Shown here piece after piece: positions 31,597 to 40,507 of a stretch of 64,000 nucleotides of DNA. The first letter of the stretch is position 1, and the number at the start of each line of letters is the position of its first letter. A program made the position numbers and the translations under genes. Under the pieces are notes generated by a model. That model worked only from the letters and a program-made list of their open reading frames with translations. It was not told the origin of the DNA and made no database searches. Source of the stretch: Salipiger profundus (GTDB lineage Bacteria; Pseudomonadota; Alphaproteobacteria; Rhodobacterales; Rhodobacteraceae); assembly GCF_001969385.1 (NCBI RefSeq), contig NZ_CP014796.1, forward strand, positions 1,877,501 to 1,941,500, in the 5' to 3' direction.

Positions 31597-32922
31597 ATGA
31601 GTGACATCAACGACCTGCGCCGCGCCCGGAAGGCTGCGGCGGACGACATGCAGGCCCGCGCCGACGCGCTGACCGCGCTCGAGGATCAGGAGGGCGCGGA
31701 AGAGACCGCGCTCGCGGCAGCGCAGGCTGCCTTCGACACCGCCAAGGCCGCCTTCGAGAAGGCCGACCGGCAGGTGAAGCGGGCCGAGGAGGTGGAGGCC
31801 TCGCGCGCCGCCGCCGCGCAGCCCGAGCCGGGCGCCGAAGCGAACGGCGGGCAGGGCGCCGCTGCACCCGCGCAGCCAAAGGAGAAGGGGCTGCAGTTCG
31901 GCGCCATGCTGCGCACGCTCGCGGCCGCCGGCGGCAACGTCCACACCGCCCGGATGATCGCCGAGGAGAACGGCCAGTCCGGGCTCTTCGCGGTCGGGCA
32001 GAACATGGGCAGCGGCGAGGCCGGCGGCTTCCTGGTGCCCGAGGACGTCAGCTCCGACGTGATCGAGCTGCTGCGCCCGGCGAGCGTGGTGACCGCCATG
32101 GGCCCGCGCATCGTGCCGCTGCCCAACGGCAACATGACGCAGAACCGCCGCGCCACGGGCGCCAACTTCGGCTACGGCGACGAGACCTCGGACGCGCCGG
32201 TCACCGGCTACAGCTACGGGCAGATGAAGCTCTCGGCCAAGAAGATGCGGGGCATCGTGCCGATCTCCAACGACCTGATGCGCACCAGCTCGACCGCCGT
32301 CGACCGGATGGTGCGCGACGACGCCATCGCCGATGCGGCGCAGATCCAGGACCGCTACTTCTTGCGCGGTGCGGGCACCGAGTTCGCGCCCCGCGGCCTG
32401 CGCTACCAGCTGGTCGGCACGCCGGTCGAGGGCACCAACATCCTCGCCATGACGGCCGGGCCGGACCTGCAGAAGGTCACCAGTGACCTCGGCCGCATGG
32501 AGCTGGCGCTGGCCAATGCCAACGTGCCCTACACCGGGGCGCATTGGATCATGTCGCCGCGCACGGCGATGTACCTGACCAACCTGCGCGACGGGAACGG
32601 CAATTTGGCCTTCCCCGAGATGCAGGGCGGCCAGCTGCGCCGCAAGCCTGTGCATGTGACCACCGAGATCCCGTCGAACCTCGGCGCCGGGGGCGATGCC
32701 TCGGAGATCATGCTGGTGCATCCGATGCACGTGGTGATCGGCGAGCACATGGGCATCACCATCGCCATGTCTGACCAGGCCGCCTACCGCGATGCGGGCG
32801 GCGAGCTGCAGTCGGCCTTCAGCCGCGACGAGACGCTGATGCGGATGATCCTGCAGCACGACCTCGGCCTGCGGCATCTGCCGGCCGTCGCGGTGCTGAC
32901 CGACGTCACCTGGGCCGACTGA
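31597..32922 (+). CDS. Major capsid protein (HK97 fold)
   Basis: A 441-aa capsid subunit. Residues 1-70 are a coiled-coil delta domain (RRARKAAADDMQARADALTA; KAAFEKADRQVKRAEEVEAS). An Ala/Pro/Gln linker follows, then the HK97 fold (GGFLVPEDVSSDVIELLRPA; ARKKMRGIVPIS-like SAKKMRGIVPISNDLMRTSS; HPMHVVIGEHMGITIAMSDQ). The prohead protease probably removes the N-terminal part. GAGGAG precedes the ATG. Confidence 0.93.
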   Translation: MSDINDLRRARKAAADDMQARADALTALEDQEGAEETALAAAQAAFDTAKAAFEKADRQVKRAEEVEASRAAAAQPEPGAEANGGQGAAAPAQPKEKGLQFGAMLRTLAAAGGNVHTARMIAEENGQSGLFAVGQNMGSGEAGGFLVPEDVSSDVIELLRPASVVTAMGPRIVPLPNGNMTQNRRATGANFGYGDETSDAPVTGYSYGQMKLSAKKMRGIVPISNDLMRTSSTAVDRMVRDDAIADAAQIQDRYFLRGAGTEFAPRGLRYQLVGTPVEGTNILAMTAGPDLQKVTSDLGRMELALANANVPYTGAHWIMSPRTAMYLTNLRDGNGNLAFPEMQGGQLRRKPVHVTTEIPSNLGAGGDASEIMLVHPMHVVIGEHMGITIAMSDQAAYRDAGGELQSAFSRDETLMRMILQHDLGLRHLPAVAVLTDVTWAD

Positions 32923-32984
32923 GCCCCGTAGGCAACGGGCAATTCCGCCCGCTGCCACTTCCCTTTCTCAGAAGGACGAAGACC

Positions 32985-33440
32985 ATGATCCAGATGAAAG
33001 ACATCGGCGCGCTCATCACAGCCCTGCGTGCCGCCGGCAACGCCGCGCTGACCGCCGGCGGCGCGGGCGACAACACCGCCGTACCCGGCGTGATCCTCGA
33101 CCGCGCGGCCATCGGCATGCCGCAGTCGGGGCTCCTCGCCATCCCCTTCACCGCCACGCTGGCGGCGGGCGAGACGCTCTCGGTGACCTACACGGTGCAG
33201 GAGGGTGAGGCGGACGACCTGTCGGACGCCGCCACGCTGGTCAGCGAGACCGTCGTCGCGGCGACGGGTCCGGCGGGCGGTGGCACCGTCACCGGCTGCC
33301 TCGAGCTTGACGTGAAGCTTCGCGCGGGGGGCCGCTACCAGCGGGTGACCTACACGCCCGACCTCAGTGCGGCGGATACCGACACGGCGGCGCTCTCGGC
33401 ACTGCTGATCTGCGGCGGCATGGACCGCCTGCCGCAATGA
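32985..33440 (+). CDS. Head-associated phage protein (possible decoration protein)
   Basis: A 151-aa beta-rich protein (LLAIPFTATLAAGETLSVTY; GCLELDVKLRAGGRYQRVTY) directly after the capsid gene. Proteins at this place often decorate the capsid surface. No family recognised. It overlaps the next gene (ATGA). Confidence 0.65.
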   Translation: MIQMKDIGALITALRAAGNAALTAGGAGDNTAVPGVILDRAAIGMPQSGLLAIPFTATLAAGETLSVTYTVQEGEADDLSDAATLVSETVVAATGPAGGGTVTGCLELDVKLRAGGRYQRVTYTPDLSAADTDTAALSALLICGGMDRLPQ

Positions 33441-33706
33441 GGGCGGTGATCTTCCAGCGGCCGCACCTCATGTACCAGCGGGGTGAGACGGCCGGCTTCG
33501 CCGATGATCACGCGGACAAGCTGATCGCGGCGGGCATCGCCCGCGACCCGAGCGCGCCCGTCCCGGCCTCGGCCGTCGAGGTGCCACAGGAAGGCAAGGG
33601 CGACGAGGGAGGCGACGACAAGAGCGACGCGCCTGCCAAAGGTGACGGCAAGGTCGCGAAGGCGCCCGACCCCGGCGCGCCACCCGTCCAGGGAAAGAAG
33701 TCGTAA
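33437..33706 (+). CDS. Small head-region protein, unknown
   Basis: An 89-aa protein with an ordered start (MRAVIFQRPHLMYQRGETAG, FADDHADKLIAAGIARD) and a low-complexity charged C-terminus (GDEGGDDKSDAPAKGDGK). The N-terminal part resembles short phage proteins found between capsid and connector genes. Translationally coupled to the preceding gene. Confidence 0.55.
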   Translation: MRAVIFQRPHLMYQRGETAGFADDHADKLIAAGIARDPSAPVPASAVEVPQEGKGDEGGDDKSDAPAKGDGKVAKAPDPGAPPVQGKKS

Positions 33707-33721
33707 GAGGGGGCCGGGCGC

Positions 33722-34294
33722 ATGCGATACATCGGAACGGATCCGGTTCCGCTTGCTGTCTCGCCGGCGCAGTTCGCCGCTGCGGTGCATGGCGTGGTGA
33801 CCGAGGCGGAAGAAGCCTCGCTCGAGTCGTTGCTTGGCGCGGCGCAGGATGTCGTGTCGACGGCCACCAACCTGCCGCCGGCGCCCGGCCTCTTCGAGTT
33901 CACCTGCCCCGTCGACGACTGGCGCCGCTGGTGGTTTCCCTGCCGGCCGGTGACCGCGATCGAGGAGATCGCTGTCTCGGACGCGGCTGGGGCCTTCGTC
34001 GATCGCGACCTTGCCGGTATTCAGCTCGTGATGGGCTACGACGAGCCGCAACTGCTGTTGCCGGACGGCTGGCTGCGCCGCGACGACCAAGGCCGCACGC
34101 TGCGCATTCGCGCGCAGGCGGGGGAGACACTGTCGCCCGCGCTCTGGCGCGCCATCGTGGCGCTCACCCGTGAATGGCGTGACGCGGACATCGCGATCAG
34201 CGGCGAGATGGAGGTGCCACGCGGCTCCTTCGGGGTGCAGCGGCTGCTGCGCCAGGCGCGCTATCGGCGCCCGAAGATCACGGCGGGGTGCTGA
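33722..34294 (+). CDS. Head-tail connector protein (gp6-like)
   Basis: A 190-aa adaptor that docks under the portal. It is mostly helical, with EAEEASLESLLGAAQDVVST near the N-terminus, the YIHD-like beta segment FTCPVDDWRRWWFPCRPVTA and a C-terminal LRRLLRQARYRRPKI-like basic tail. Position and length match HK97 gp6-type connectors. Confidence 0.75.
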   Translation: MRYIGTDPVPLAVSPAQFAAAVHGVVTEAEEASLESLLGAAQDVVSTATNLPPAPGLFEFTCPVDDWRRWWFPCRPVTAIEEIAVSDAAGAFVDRDLAGIQLVMGYDEPQLLLPDGWLRRDDQGRTLRIRAQAGETLSPALWRAIVALTREWRDADIAISGEMEVPRGSFGVQRLLRQARYRRPKITAGC

Positions 34295-34295
34295 T

Positions 34296-34655
34296 ATGGC
34301 CGGCGGACGGCTCAGCGATCGCATCCGGGTGCAGCGCATGGTGCGCGAGGGCAGCACGATCACGGGCTGGGCCGACCTGGAACTGACGCCCGGGGTGCCT
34401 CTGGTGCTTTGGGCGGACATGAACGAGACGCCCGGCGGCGATACGACGGTCGGGGGCCGTCAGGAGGCCGCGCGGCAGGCGACGATCCGGCTGCGCGCGA
34501 CCATGCCCGCCTACCAGGTGGAGGCATCGGACCGGATTGTCGCGCGAGGCGCGGTCTGGAAGATCCGCGGCGCGCCCGCGCAGTCCGAGGCGCGCGCCGA
34601 CGTGCTGGTCATCGCTTGCGAGGAATGGGTGCAGCCCCCGGACTTTGGAGACTGA
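34296..34655 (+). CDS. Head closure / head-tail adaptor protein
   Basis: A 119-aa SPP1 gp16-type adaptor. It begins AGGRLSDRIRVQRMVREG and shows the family pattern of short beta strands with ARQATIRLRATMPAYQVEAS and DRIVARGAVWKIRGAPAQ. It follows the connector after 1 bp and precedes the gp10-like gene. Confidence 0.8.
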   Translation: MAGGRLSDRIRVQRMVREGSTITGWADLELTPGVPLVLWADMNETPGGDTTVGGRQEAARQATIRLRATMPAYQVEASDRIVARGAVWKIRGAPAQSEARADVLVIACEEWVQPPDFGD

Positions 34656-34656
34656 C

Positions 34657-35016
34657 ATGGCGGTGACCGGTGCTGGAAAGACGCGGCTCAAGCTCAAGAA
34701 GCTTGAGAGGCTGGTTGAGAAATATACGGGTGAAGCGAACCGCCGCAACGGCGAGGATATCGTGCGGCTGGCGAAGGTGTTGATCCCGGTGGGCGAGGAT
34801 GTCGAGGACGACGGCCACGAGCGCGCCAAGATCACCGGGACAGCGAATGCCGATGGCAGCTACCTCATCGACTTCGGGCCGAAGTCGAAGGTCATCGAGG
34901 GTGACCGTGGGCCACGGCCCTTCGTGAACCCCGCGCTCAGCGCCTCGCGCAAACGCCGGAAGGGGCGCGCGCGCCGGGCCATCAACAAGGCCGCGAAGGA
35001 GGCAAGCAGTGGCTGA
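34657..35016 (+). CDS. HK97 gp10-like tail-completion protein
   Basis: A 119-aa protein starting with Leu/Lys-rich helices (LKLKKLERLVEKYTGEANRR), then a beta part with LIDFGPKSKVIEGDRGPRPF and VNPALSASRKRRKGRARRAI. The VNPAL segment with a basic C-terminal helix is the mark of the gp10-like family. It overlaps the next gene by 8 bp. Confidence 0.82.
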   Translation: MAVTGAGKTRLKLKKLERLVEKYTGEANRRNGEDIVRLAKVLIPVGEDVEDDGHERAKITGTANADGSYLIDFGPKSKVIEGDRGPRPFVNPALSASRKRRKGRARRAINKAAKEASSG

Positions 35017-35428
35017 GGCGCCGGCATACGTGCTGCAGAAGGCGGTGATTGCAGCGCTGCGCGCCGACCCGGAGATCCAGGCATTGGTGGGCGCAAAGGT
35101 ATTTGACGAGCCGCCACCGCCTGCCTTCGCGGAGTACCCCTACATCCACCTCGGCCGCATCGACGCCGCCGCCGAGCGTATCGGTTGTTACACCGATGAC
35201 GACATATTTTTTACGGTCGAATGCCAGAGCCGCCCGGTCGCCGGGCGGGACGAGGTCACCCAGCTTGCCCACGCCGTGCGACTGGGGCTCGACCAGGTCG
35301 AGCTGACACTGCCCGGTCTGACTCTCGACTGGTGCGATTACCTGACACAGTCCGTCTCCCGGTCCCGTGATGGCGGAACCTGGACCGCCGTGGTGGCTTT
35401 CTCGGCCTCCGTCGCGGCTGCCGTTTGA
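35009..35428 (+). CDS. Tail completion protein (DUF3168)
   Basis: A 139-aa protein with the DUF3168 pattern: VLQKAVIAALRADPEIQALV, then VFDEPPPPAFAEYPYIHLG and a beta-rich C-terminus. These terminator-type proteins cap the tail tube. Translation starts at GTG 35009 inside the preceding gene. Confidence 0.85.
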   Translation: MAEAPAYVLQKAVIAALRADPEIQALVGAKVFDEPPPPAFAEYPYIHLGRIDAAAERIGCYTDDDIFFTVECQSRPVAGRDEVTQLAHAVRLGLDQVELTLPGLTLDWCDYLTQSVSRSRDGGTWTAVVAFSASVAAAV

Positions 35429-35486
35429 CCGCCCTTCGGCAAGGCTTACCCGGGCAGATGCCCCGTTCCGAACATTGGAGGCTAAA

Positions 35487-35924
35487 ATGGCCAAGAAGAA
35501 GGGCCGCGAGGTTCTCATTCGCATCGGTGATGGTCAGGAGACCGAAAACTTCAACGCGCTTTGTGCGCTGACAACCAAGGCGCTGACCGTGAACAACGAA
35601 GAGATCGACGTGACCACCGCCGATTGCGACACGCCCGGCGGTGCGCTTTGGACCGAGGTGCTCGACGGCGTGCGGCGTATCGCGCTCAGCGGCAACGGGA
35701 TCTCGAAAAAGGATACCGCTGAAGCCCGGCTGATGACGGTTTCCTTGCAGACGCCGCCGGTTGCCAACATGGAAGTGGTCGTCCCGAACTTCGGCACCTT
35801 CGCCGGCGCCTTCTTCGTGCAAAGCATGGAGTTGACCGGTGAGCAGTCGGGTGGCGCGAGCTTCGCGCTGACCATGGGGTCGACCGGGGCTGTCACCTTC
35901 ACCGCGGAGGCGCCTGCGCCATGA
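35487..35924 (+). CDS. Major tail tube protein
   Basis: A 145-aa tube subunit. The beginning MAKKKGREVLIRIGDGQET and the middle NNEEIDVTTADCDTPGGALW are typical of the phage/GTA major tail protein family. The beta-sandwich end is FALTMGSTGAVTFTAEA. GGAGG precedes the ATG. It overlaps the chaperone gene (ATGA). Confidence 0.87.
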   Translation: MAKKKGREVLIRIGDGQETENFNALCALTTKALTVNNEEIDVTTADCDTPGGALWTEVLDGVRRIALSGNGISKKDTAEARLMTVSLQTPPVANMEVVVPNFGTFAGAFFVQSMELTGEQSGGASFALTMGSTGAVTFTAEAPAP

Positions 35925-36289
35925 CCATCGCCGCGACCGGCGCCTACGAGGAGGAGCTCGGCGGTGCCTACCGCCCGCTCGTCCTGCGCAACGGCGAGAT
36001 CGAACGCTTCGAGCAGCATCACGACCTGGGGATATTCGGGCTCTGGGACCAGCTCTTCGGGCGGGGCCCGGCGCCGCAGGCGCGTCACATCCGCGACCTG
36101 CTGGCGCTGGCGCTCGTGGGGGGCGGCATGTCGAACCGCGCGGCCGACGATCTCATATCGAGCCTGCCGCCCTCGGAGAACCTCCGCCTGCGTGAGATCG
36201 CGACGCGGGTGCTGGGCGTGACGTTCCTCCCGGCGGTGCTCGAGGAGGATGTCAAAAAAAAAGCGGATGGATCGGCCGGGACGCCGTGA
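35921..36289 (+). CDS. Tail assembly chaperone G (GTA gp10-like), with slippery A9 run
   Basis: A 122-aa helical protein (ARHIRDLLALALVGGGMSNR; ENLRLREIATRVLGVTFLPA) of the gene-transfer-agent-type tail chaperone family. It would coat the tape measure during tail assembly. Near its end a run of nine A residues (36254-36262) reads Lys-Lys-Lys, with GAGGAGG just upstream. A -1 slip there would join it to the next frame, giving a G-T fusion of about 195 residues, as in lambda. Confidence 0.8.
   Translation: MTIAATGAYEEELGGAYRPLVLRNGEIERFEQHHDLGIFGLWDQLFGRGPAPQARHIRDLLALALVGGGMSNRAADDLISSLPPSENLRLREIATRVLGVTFLPAVLEEDVKKKADGSAGTP
36254..36262 (+). other. Probable programmed -1 ribosomal frameshift site
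   Basis: A9 in the zero frame AAA-AAA-AAA-GCG, containing the slippery heptamer A-AAA-AAA. A Shine-Dalgarno-like GAGGAGG ends about 6 nt before the run, similar in kind to the stimulator at dnaX. The -1 frame is open from before the run through 36507 without a stop. Confidence 0.7.
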
Positions 36290-36507
36290 CCCCGCCCGCG
36301 CGGTATGACGCAACCGCGCGTATCTCGAACCTCTGCGGGGTGACCGGTGATCCGCCCGCCACTTTCCGCGCGATGACGCCGCGCGACACTGCTCTCTTCG
36401 TGGCCGCCTGGAATGCCGCGCAGGAAGAGGCCTCCGGGGATGTTCCGGCCCCCGACATGGACACCCTCGAACGATTGGAGGAACGCTATGGCCGACGAGG
36501 AGCTTGA
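36286..36507 (+). CDS. Tail assembly chaperone T domain (made by frameshift from the preceding gene)
   Basis: A 73-codon frame (TPPARYDATARISNLCGVTG ... ALFVAAWNAAQEEASGDV) in the -1 frame relative to the chaperone G gene. The only independent start is GTG 36286 with no ribosome-binding site, while the -1 frame upstream of it is open back across the A9 run. It is most likely expressed as the C-terminal T part of a G-T fusion. It overlaps the tape-measure start. Confidence 0.7.
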   Translation: MTPPARYDATARISNLCGVTGDPPATFRAMTPRDTALFVAAWNAAQEEASGDVPAPDMDTLERLEERYGRRGA

Positions 36508-38806
36508 GCGCATCACCGTTCTGCTGCAGGCGAAGGACCGCGACCTCGCGCGCGCAATCGATCGCAGCAATCGGCTGATCGCCCGCATGGAGCGGGACGC
36601 CACGCGCAATACCTCTCGCATGGCGCGCAATATCGACAGCAACCTGTCGCGGGCCGCGTCGAGCGTGGCCAGCTTCGGCAAGGCCTTCGCGGTCGGTGCC
36701 GCAGCGACTGCTGTCGGTGTGCTGACCTCCAATCTGAAGCAGGGCGTCCGCGCGGTTTCCCAGATTGGCGACGAGGCGCGGCGCTCCGGTCTCGGCGTCG
36801 AGGCCTTCCAGGAATTGAGCTACGTCGCCACCCAGTCACGCATCCCGATTGATGCACTCGTTGACGGGATGAAGGAGCTAAACCTGCGGGCGGACGAGTT
36901 CATCGCGACGGGGAAGGGGCCCGCGGCGGATACCTTCGCGCGGATTGGGCTGGGGGCAACAGAACTCGAGCGCAAGCTGAAACAGCCGGACGAGCTGCTG
37001 CTCGACATCATCGGGCGGATGGAAAGTCTCGACAAGGCGGCGCAGATCAGGGTCGCGGACGAGATCTTCGGCGGCACCGGAGGTGAGCGCTTCGTGGAGC
37101 TTCTGGCTCAGGGGGAAAGCGGGATTCGCCGACTGACCGCTGAAGCGCGGGAAATGGGCATCGTGATGGATGCCGAGCTTATCGCGAAGGCGCAGCGGAT
37201 CGACGCGGAGTTTTCGCGGCTCATCGACAAGTCTTCGACCTGGGCAAAAGGGTTGGCCGTGGCCTTGGCCGATCTTCCTCTCGACATGGTGCAGACGCGC
37301 CTCAGCGAGATATTTCCTGATGAGGATGCAGGCCGCGCGATCCTCGGCGACGAGATCTTCGACAGGCTCTCCACCGTCAGCGATCTCACCGACGAGCAAG
37401 CGGCGGGTGCCCGTAACCTTGCCGCAGAGTATGGGCGGCTCGGGGACCGGGTCTCGGCAATGCTGCCGTCGCTTGACCAGGCGATTATCTCGCTCGGTGC
37501 GCTCGGCTATCAGGATGCCGCAGGGGCATTGCGCGATGCGCGTGCCGAGATGGACCGGCTGTCGAGAGGGCTTGAGGATGGTACTGTCAGTGCCGATGCC
37601 TTCGAGGCGGGGCTCGAAGATGCCACTGATCAGGCCGGTGCCGCACTTGCGCAGATCGATGCCATTGACCGATCGACTTTCTCCGGAGTGATTGCACAGG
37701 CTCAGGCGCTGGCGACTGCACTTGCCGAGGTAGCCGCCCGCGCGTTTGAGGCGCGGCAAGGTGCGCTTGGCGGTGAGCGGTCGGCGATCTCCTACGGACC
37801 TCAGAACGGGCGCCGGCCCACGGTCACGCTACGTCCCGGCGAACATGCGCCGGAGACATCACCGAGACCGCAACTTCCAAGCGTGAACTTCGGATTCGGC
37901 GCACCGGATCCGGCGCCAAGCGGTAGAGCGGCCTCTGGTGGTTCCGGCGGCGGCGGCGGGGCTCCCGAGCTCGACGACTGGCAGGAGGCATTGGAGGGCA
38001 CGCGCGAGGAGATCGCGCGTCTGGAGGCCGAGGCCGCGTCGTTGCTCGTCGCTGCGGATCACGGAACCGCCTTGGGAGACGCAATGGAATATGCGCAGAA
38101 GCGCGCTGAACTTCTCTACGCTGCCCAGCAGGCTGGGCGCGAGATTACGCCCGAGCTGACTGCGGAGATCGACGCTCAGGCGATGGCCTACATGCGCGCC
38201 GCGATCGCGGCCGACGAGAATGCTGAGCGGTTACGGGCGCTGGAGGAGAACGCGCAGCGCGGTGCCGACGCGATGTCGGGGCTGTTCATGTCGATCCTCG
38301 ACGGCTCGATGTCGGCGAAGGACGCGGTGCTGCAGCTGATCGCGCAGATTGCCCGGGTGCAGATGATGAAGGGGTTCGGAGAGCTGGCGAGCGGTGCCGG
38401 GGGTGGGGTGTTCTCCTGGCTCGGCGGGCTGCTGCAGAACGCCAAGGGCAATGCCTTCGGGGGCGGCTCGGTCGTGCCCTTTGCCAAGGGCGGGGTGTTC
38501 GACAGCCCGACCTACTTCCCGATGGCGGCCGGGCGCACCGGCGTGCTCGGCGAAGGGCTGGACGACGAGGCGATCCTGCCGCTGGGGCGGGGCCGCGACG
38601 GCAAGCTCGGGGTCCGCGCGCAGGTCGGGGGCTCTGCAAGTAAGGTTCAGGTCGAGCTCATCGGTGGCGGGCTCGTGCTTTCTGATGGCGGGCAGGTGAT
38701 GACGGCGGTCGATGCGCGCGTGGTCGGCGGTATGGAGACGACTGCCCGGGCCACTAGTCGGCGCTTCGGTGACCGCGCGTCGCAGTATCAGGAGCGCGGC
38801 ACGTGA
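36488..38806 (+). CDS. Tape measure protein
   Basis: A 772-aa protein that sets tail length. The N-terminal 80 residues are a charged coiled coil (LERITVLLQAKDRDLARAID), followed by a hydrophobic Ala/Val stretch (FAVGAAATAVGVLTSNLKQG). Long helices and a Gly/Ala-rich C-terminal part follow (FSWLGGLLQNAKGNAFGGGS; FDSPTYFPMAAGRTGVLGEG), the usual ending of lambda-type tape measures. GGAGG precedes the ATG. The tail should be of moderate length if the usual residue-to-length ratio holds. Confidence 0.9.
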   Translation: MADEELERITVLLQAKDRDLARAIDRSNRLIARMERDATRNTSRMARNIDSNLSRAASSVASFGKAFAVGAAATAVGVLTSNLKQGVRAVSQIGDEARRSGLGVEAFQELSYVATQSRIPIDALVDGMKELNLRADEFIATGKGPAADTFARIGLGATELERKLKQPDELLLDIIGRMESLDKAAQIRVADEIFGGTGGERFVELLAQGESGIRRLTAEAREMGIVMDAELIAKAQRIDAEFSRLIDKSSTWAKGLAVALADLPLDMVQTRLSEIFPDEDAGRAILGDEIFDRLSTVSDLTDEQAAGARNLAAEYGRLGDRVSAMLPSLDQAIISLGALGYQDAAGALRDARAEMDRLSRGLEDGTVSADAFEAGLEDATDQAGAALAQIDAIDRSTFSGVIAQAQALATALAEVAARAFEARQGALGGERSAISYGPQNGRRPTVTLRPGEHAPETSPRPQLPSVNFGFGAPDPAPSGRAASGGSGGGGGAPELDDWQEALEGTREEIARLEAEAASLLVAADHGTALGDAMEYAQKRAELLYAAQQAGREITPELTAEIDAQAMAYMRAAIAADENAERLRALEENAQRGADAMSGLFMSILDGSMSAKDAVLQLIAQIARVQMMKGFGELASGAGGGVFSWLGGLLQNAKGNAFGGGSVVPFAKGGVFDSPTYFPMAAGRTGVLGEGLDDEAILPLGRGRDGKLGVRAQVGGSASKVQVELIGGGLVLSDGGQVMTAVDARVVGGMETTARATSRRFGDRASQYQERGT

Positions 38807-39489
38807 ACAGACCGACGATCACCATTCCGTTCTCGCTGTTGAAGGCCACGCCGATCGAGTGGGACATCGACTGGCGCGGCCAACCGCCGAGCGACAGAAC
38901 GGACGGCAGCACGCAGGTCGTCTTCAACGCCTTCCCTCGCTGGGTCGGATCGCTCGACCTTCGGCTCACGCGGGACTTCGTGCGCCACTGGCGGGCGCTG
39001 CACTGGGCTGCGCAAGGGCGAGTTGGCATCTACCAGATACCCATGTTCGACCCGGTGGGTTTCGACCAGGTCGGCTATTTCGGCAAGAGTTACGTGCGGA
39101 GCGGCGTTCCGTTTTCAAGCGGTCAGCGGTTCTCGAGCGGCTACGGCTTCGCGGCCAATGCAACTGTCGAGGCTTCGGCGCCGGCCTCTATCGGCGCGTC
39201 AGAAATCACGGTGAAGACCACAGACGCCGACCTCGTTCCGCGGGTCGGTCAGATCATGAACGCGAACGACTGGCCGATGGGTATCACCAGCGTGACGGAC
39301 AACGGCGACGATACCTACACGCTCGGAATCCAGATGCCACTGCGCGCCGCGATCAGTTCGGGCGACTTGGTCCGCTGCATGGCGCGGGGGCTCTTTGAGG
39401 TCGCGAATGATCGGGAGGGCTCGCCGGTCTACGACATCCGCAAGCTGTCGGAAACGTCGATCACCTTCCGCGAGGTTCTCAGCCGATGA
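38803..39489 (+). CDS. Distal tail protein, unknown family
   Basis: A 228-aa beta-rich protein (PIEWDIDWRGQPPSDRTDGS; GRVGIYQIPMFDPVGFDQVG; DLVPRVGQIMNANDWPMGIT). It sits between the tape measure and the DUF2163-like gene, where distal-tail proteins are found. Translation starts at GTG overlapping the tape-measure stop; the stop overlaps the next start. Confidence 0.65.
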   Translation: MNRPTITIPFSLLKATPIEWDIDWRGQPPSDRTDGSTQVVFNAFPRWVGSLDLRLTRDFVRHWRALHWAAQGRVGIYQIPMFDPVGFDQVGYFGKSYVRSGVPFSSGQRFSSGYGFAANATVEASAPASIGASEITVKTTDADLVPRVGQIMNANDWPMGITSVTDNGDDTYTLGIQMPLRAAISSGDLVRCMARGLFEVANDREGSPVYDIRKLSETSITFREVLSR

Positions 39490-40073
39490 CCTTCTTCCCG
39501 TCCGACTTCGACCCGCGCGACGAGCGGCTCGGGCTGCTCGACCTCGTGTCGCTCAATACGCCCGACGGCACGGCGCGTTTCTGGATCGGTGGCGATGGCG
39601 TGTTCACGGACAGCAGCGGGGAACAGTGGTTTGGCTCGCAGCTTCTCAGCGTCGAGAGCCTCGAAAGTGCGATCAACGGCGTGGCGCCGGCAGGGCGCGC
39701 CAGCCTTGCCTACTTCCAGGACCCAGACGCGGACAACCTGATCGCGTCCATCAAGAGCCAGGGCGCGGACTACGTGAGCGGGCGCGATATCGCCTTCTAC
39801 GTCCAGCCGGTGCGGTCCTTCGGCGAAATGTATAAGCCGACGACAGCGCCGATTAAGTGGATGAAGCGGGTCATGCGCACCATCACCTTCAGCATCCAGG
39901 GGCCGGTGCAGCGCGAGATCTCGGTGAGCTTCGAGGCGTGGTCCGAGAACCGGCGCACCGCTCGCCGCATCGCCTACAACACGGCGGGCCATGCCAGCCT
40001 GATCGGCGAGAGCAACCCGTCGCTGGAATTCATCCCGACCACTGATTTCGAGGAAGAGAAGCTCTTCGGATGA
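39486..40073 (+). CDS. Tail-tip protein, DUF2163-like
   Basis: A 195-aa protein (LLDLVSLNTPDGTARFWIGG; EQWFGSQLLSVESLESAING; RTARRIAYNTAGHASLIGES). The pattern resembles the DUF2163 hub-like proteins that precede the peptidase and J-like genes in Rhodobacter phages and gene transfer agents. Coupled on both sides by ATGA overlaps. Confidence 0.65.
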   Translation: MTFFPSDFDPRDERLGLLDLVSLNTPDGTARFWIGGDGVFTDSSGEQWFGSQLLSVESLESAINGVAPAGRASLAYFQDPDADNLIASIKSQGADYVSGRDIAFYVQPVRSFGEMYKPTTAPIKWMKRVMRTITFSIQGPVQREISVSFEAWSENRRTARRIAYNTAGHASLIGESNPSLEFIPTTDFEEEKLFG

Positions 40074-40507
40074 CCAAGATCGAACCGACGCCCATGCAGC
40101 CCCTGTTCCAGGAGCTTCACCGCTGGGCGTGCATGCCCTTCGTCTGGGGCGAGACCGATTGCTGCCTGGTGCTCGCCGACTGGATCGCGCGGGTGAAGGG
40201 CGCGGACCCAGCCGCGCATCTTCGGGGCATGTATTCGACCCCGGGAGAGTGCGAGCGCGAGACGCGATTCCTGAGCGACCCGGTGGGCTGCATGGCGCGC
40301 TGCGCGGACAGCATCGGCGGGCTTCCGATGGTCGTCGTTCCGGCCCGGGGCGACGTCGGTGTCTACCGGCGGCACGGCGAGCGCTGGCCGTATGGCGGGA
40401 TCTGGACCGGCTCCCTGTGGGCTTCGAAGGGCAAGGACGGGGTGACCTTCCTAAAACCGGCGCAGGTGTCGCCGCTGGCATGCTGGGGGCTTGGCTATGA
40501 GGCGTGA
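40070..40507 (+). CDS. NlpC/P60-like tail peptidase (DUF6950 type)
   Basis: A 145-aa protein at the slot of the tail cell-wall peptidase. A papain-like start is visible in FVWGETDCCLVLADWIARVK (candidate nucleophile Cys). A later ARGDVGVYRRHG could hold the strand with the His. It would open peptidoglycan locally during infection. It overlaps the J-like gene by 11 bp. Confidence 0.7.
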   Translation: MTKIEPTPMQPLFQELHRWACMPFVWGETDCCLVLADWIARVKGADPAAHLRGMYSTPGECERETRFLSDPVGCMARCADSIGGLPMVVVPARGDVGVYRRHGERWPYGGIWTGSLWASKGKDGVTFLKPAQVSPLACWGLGYEA

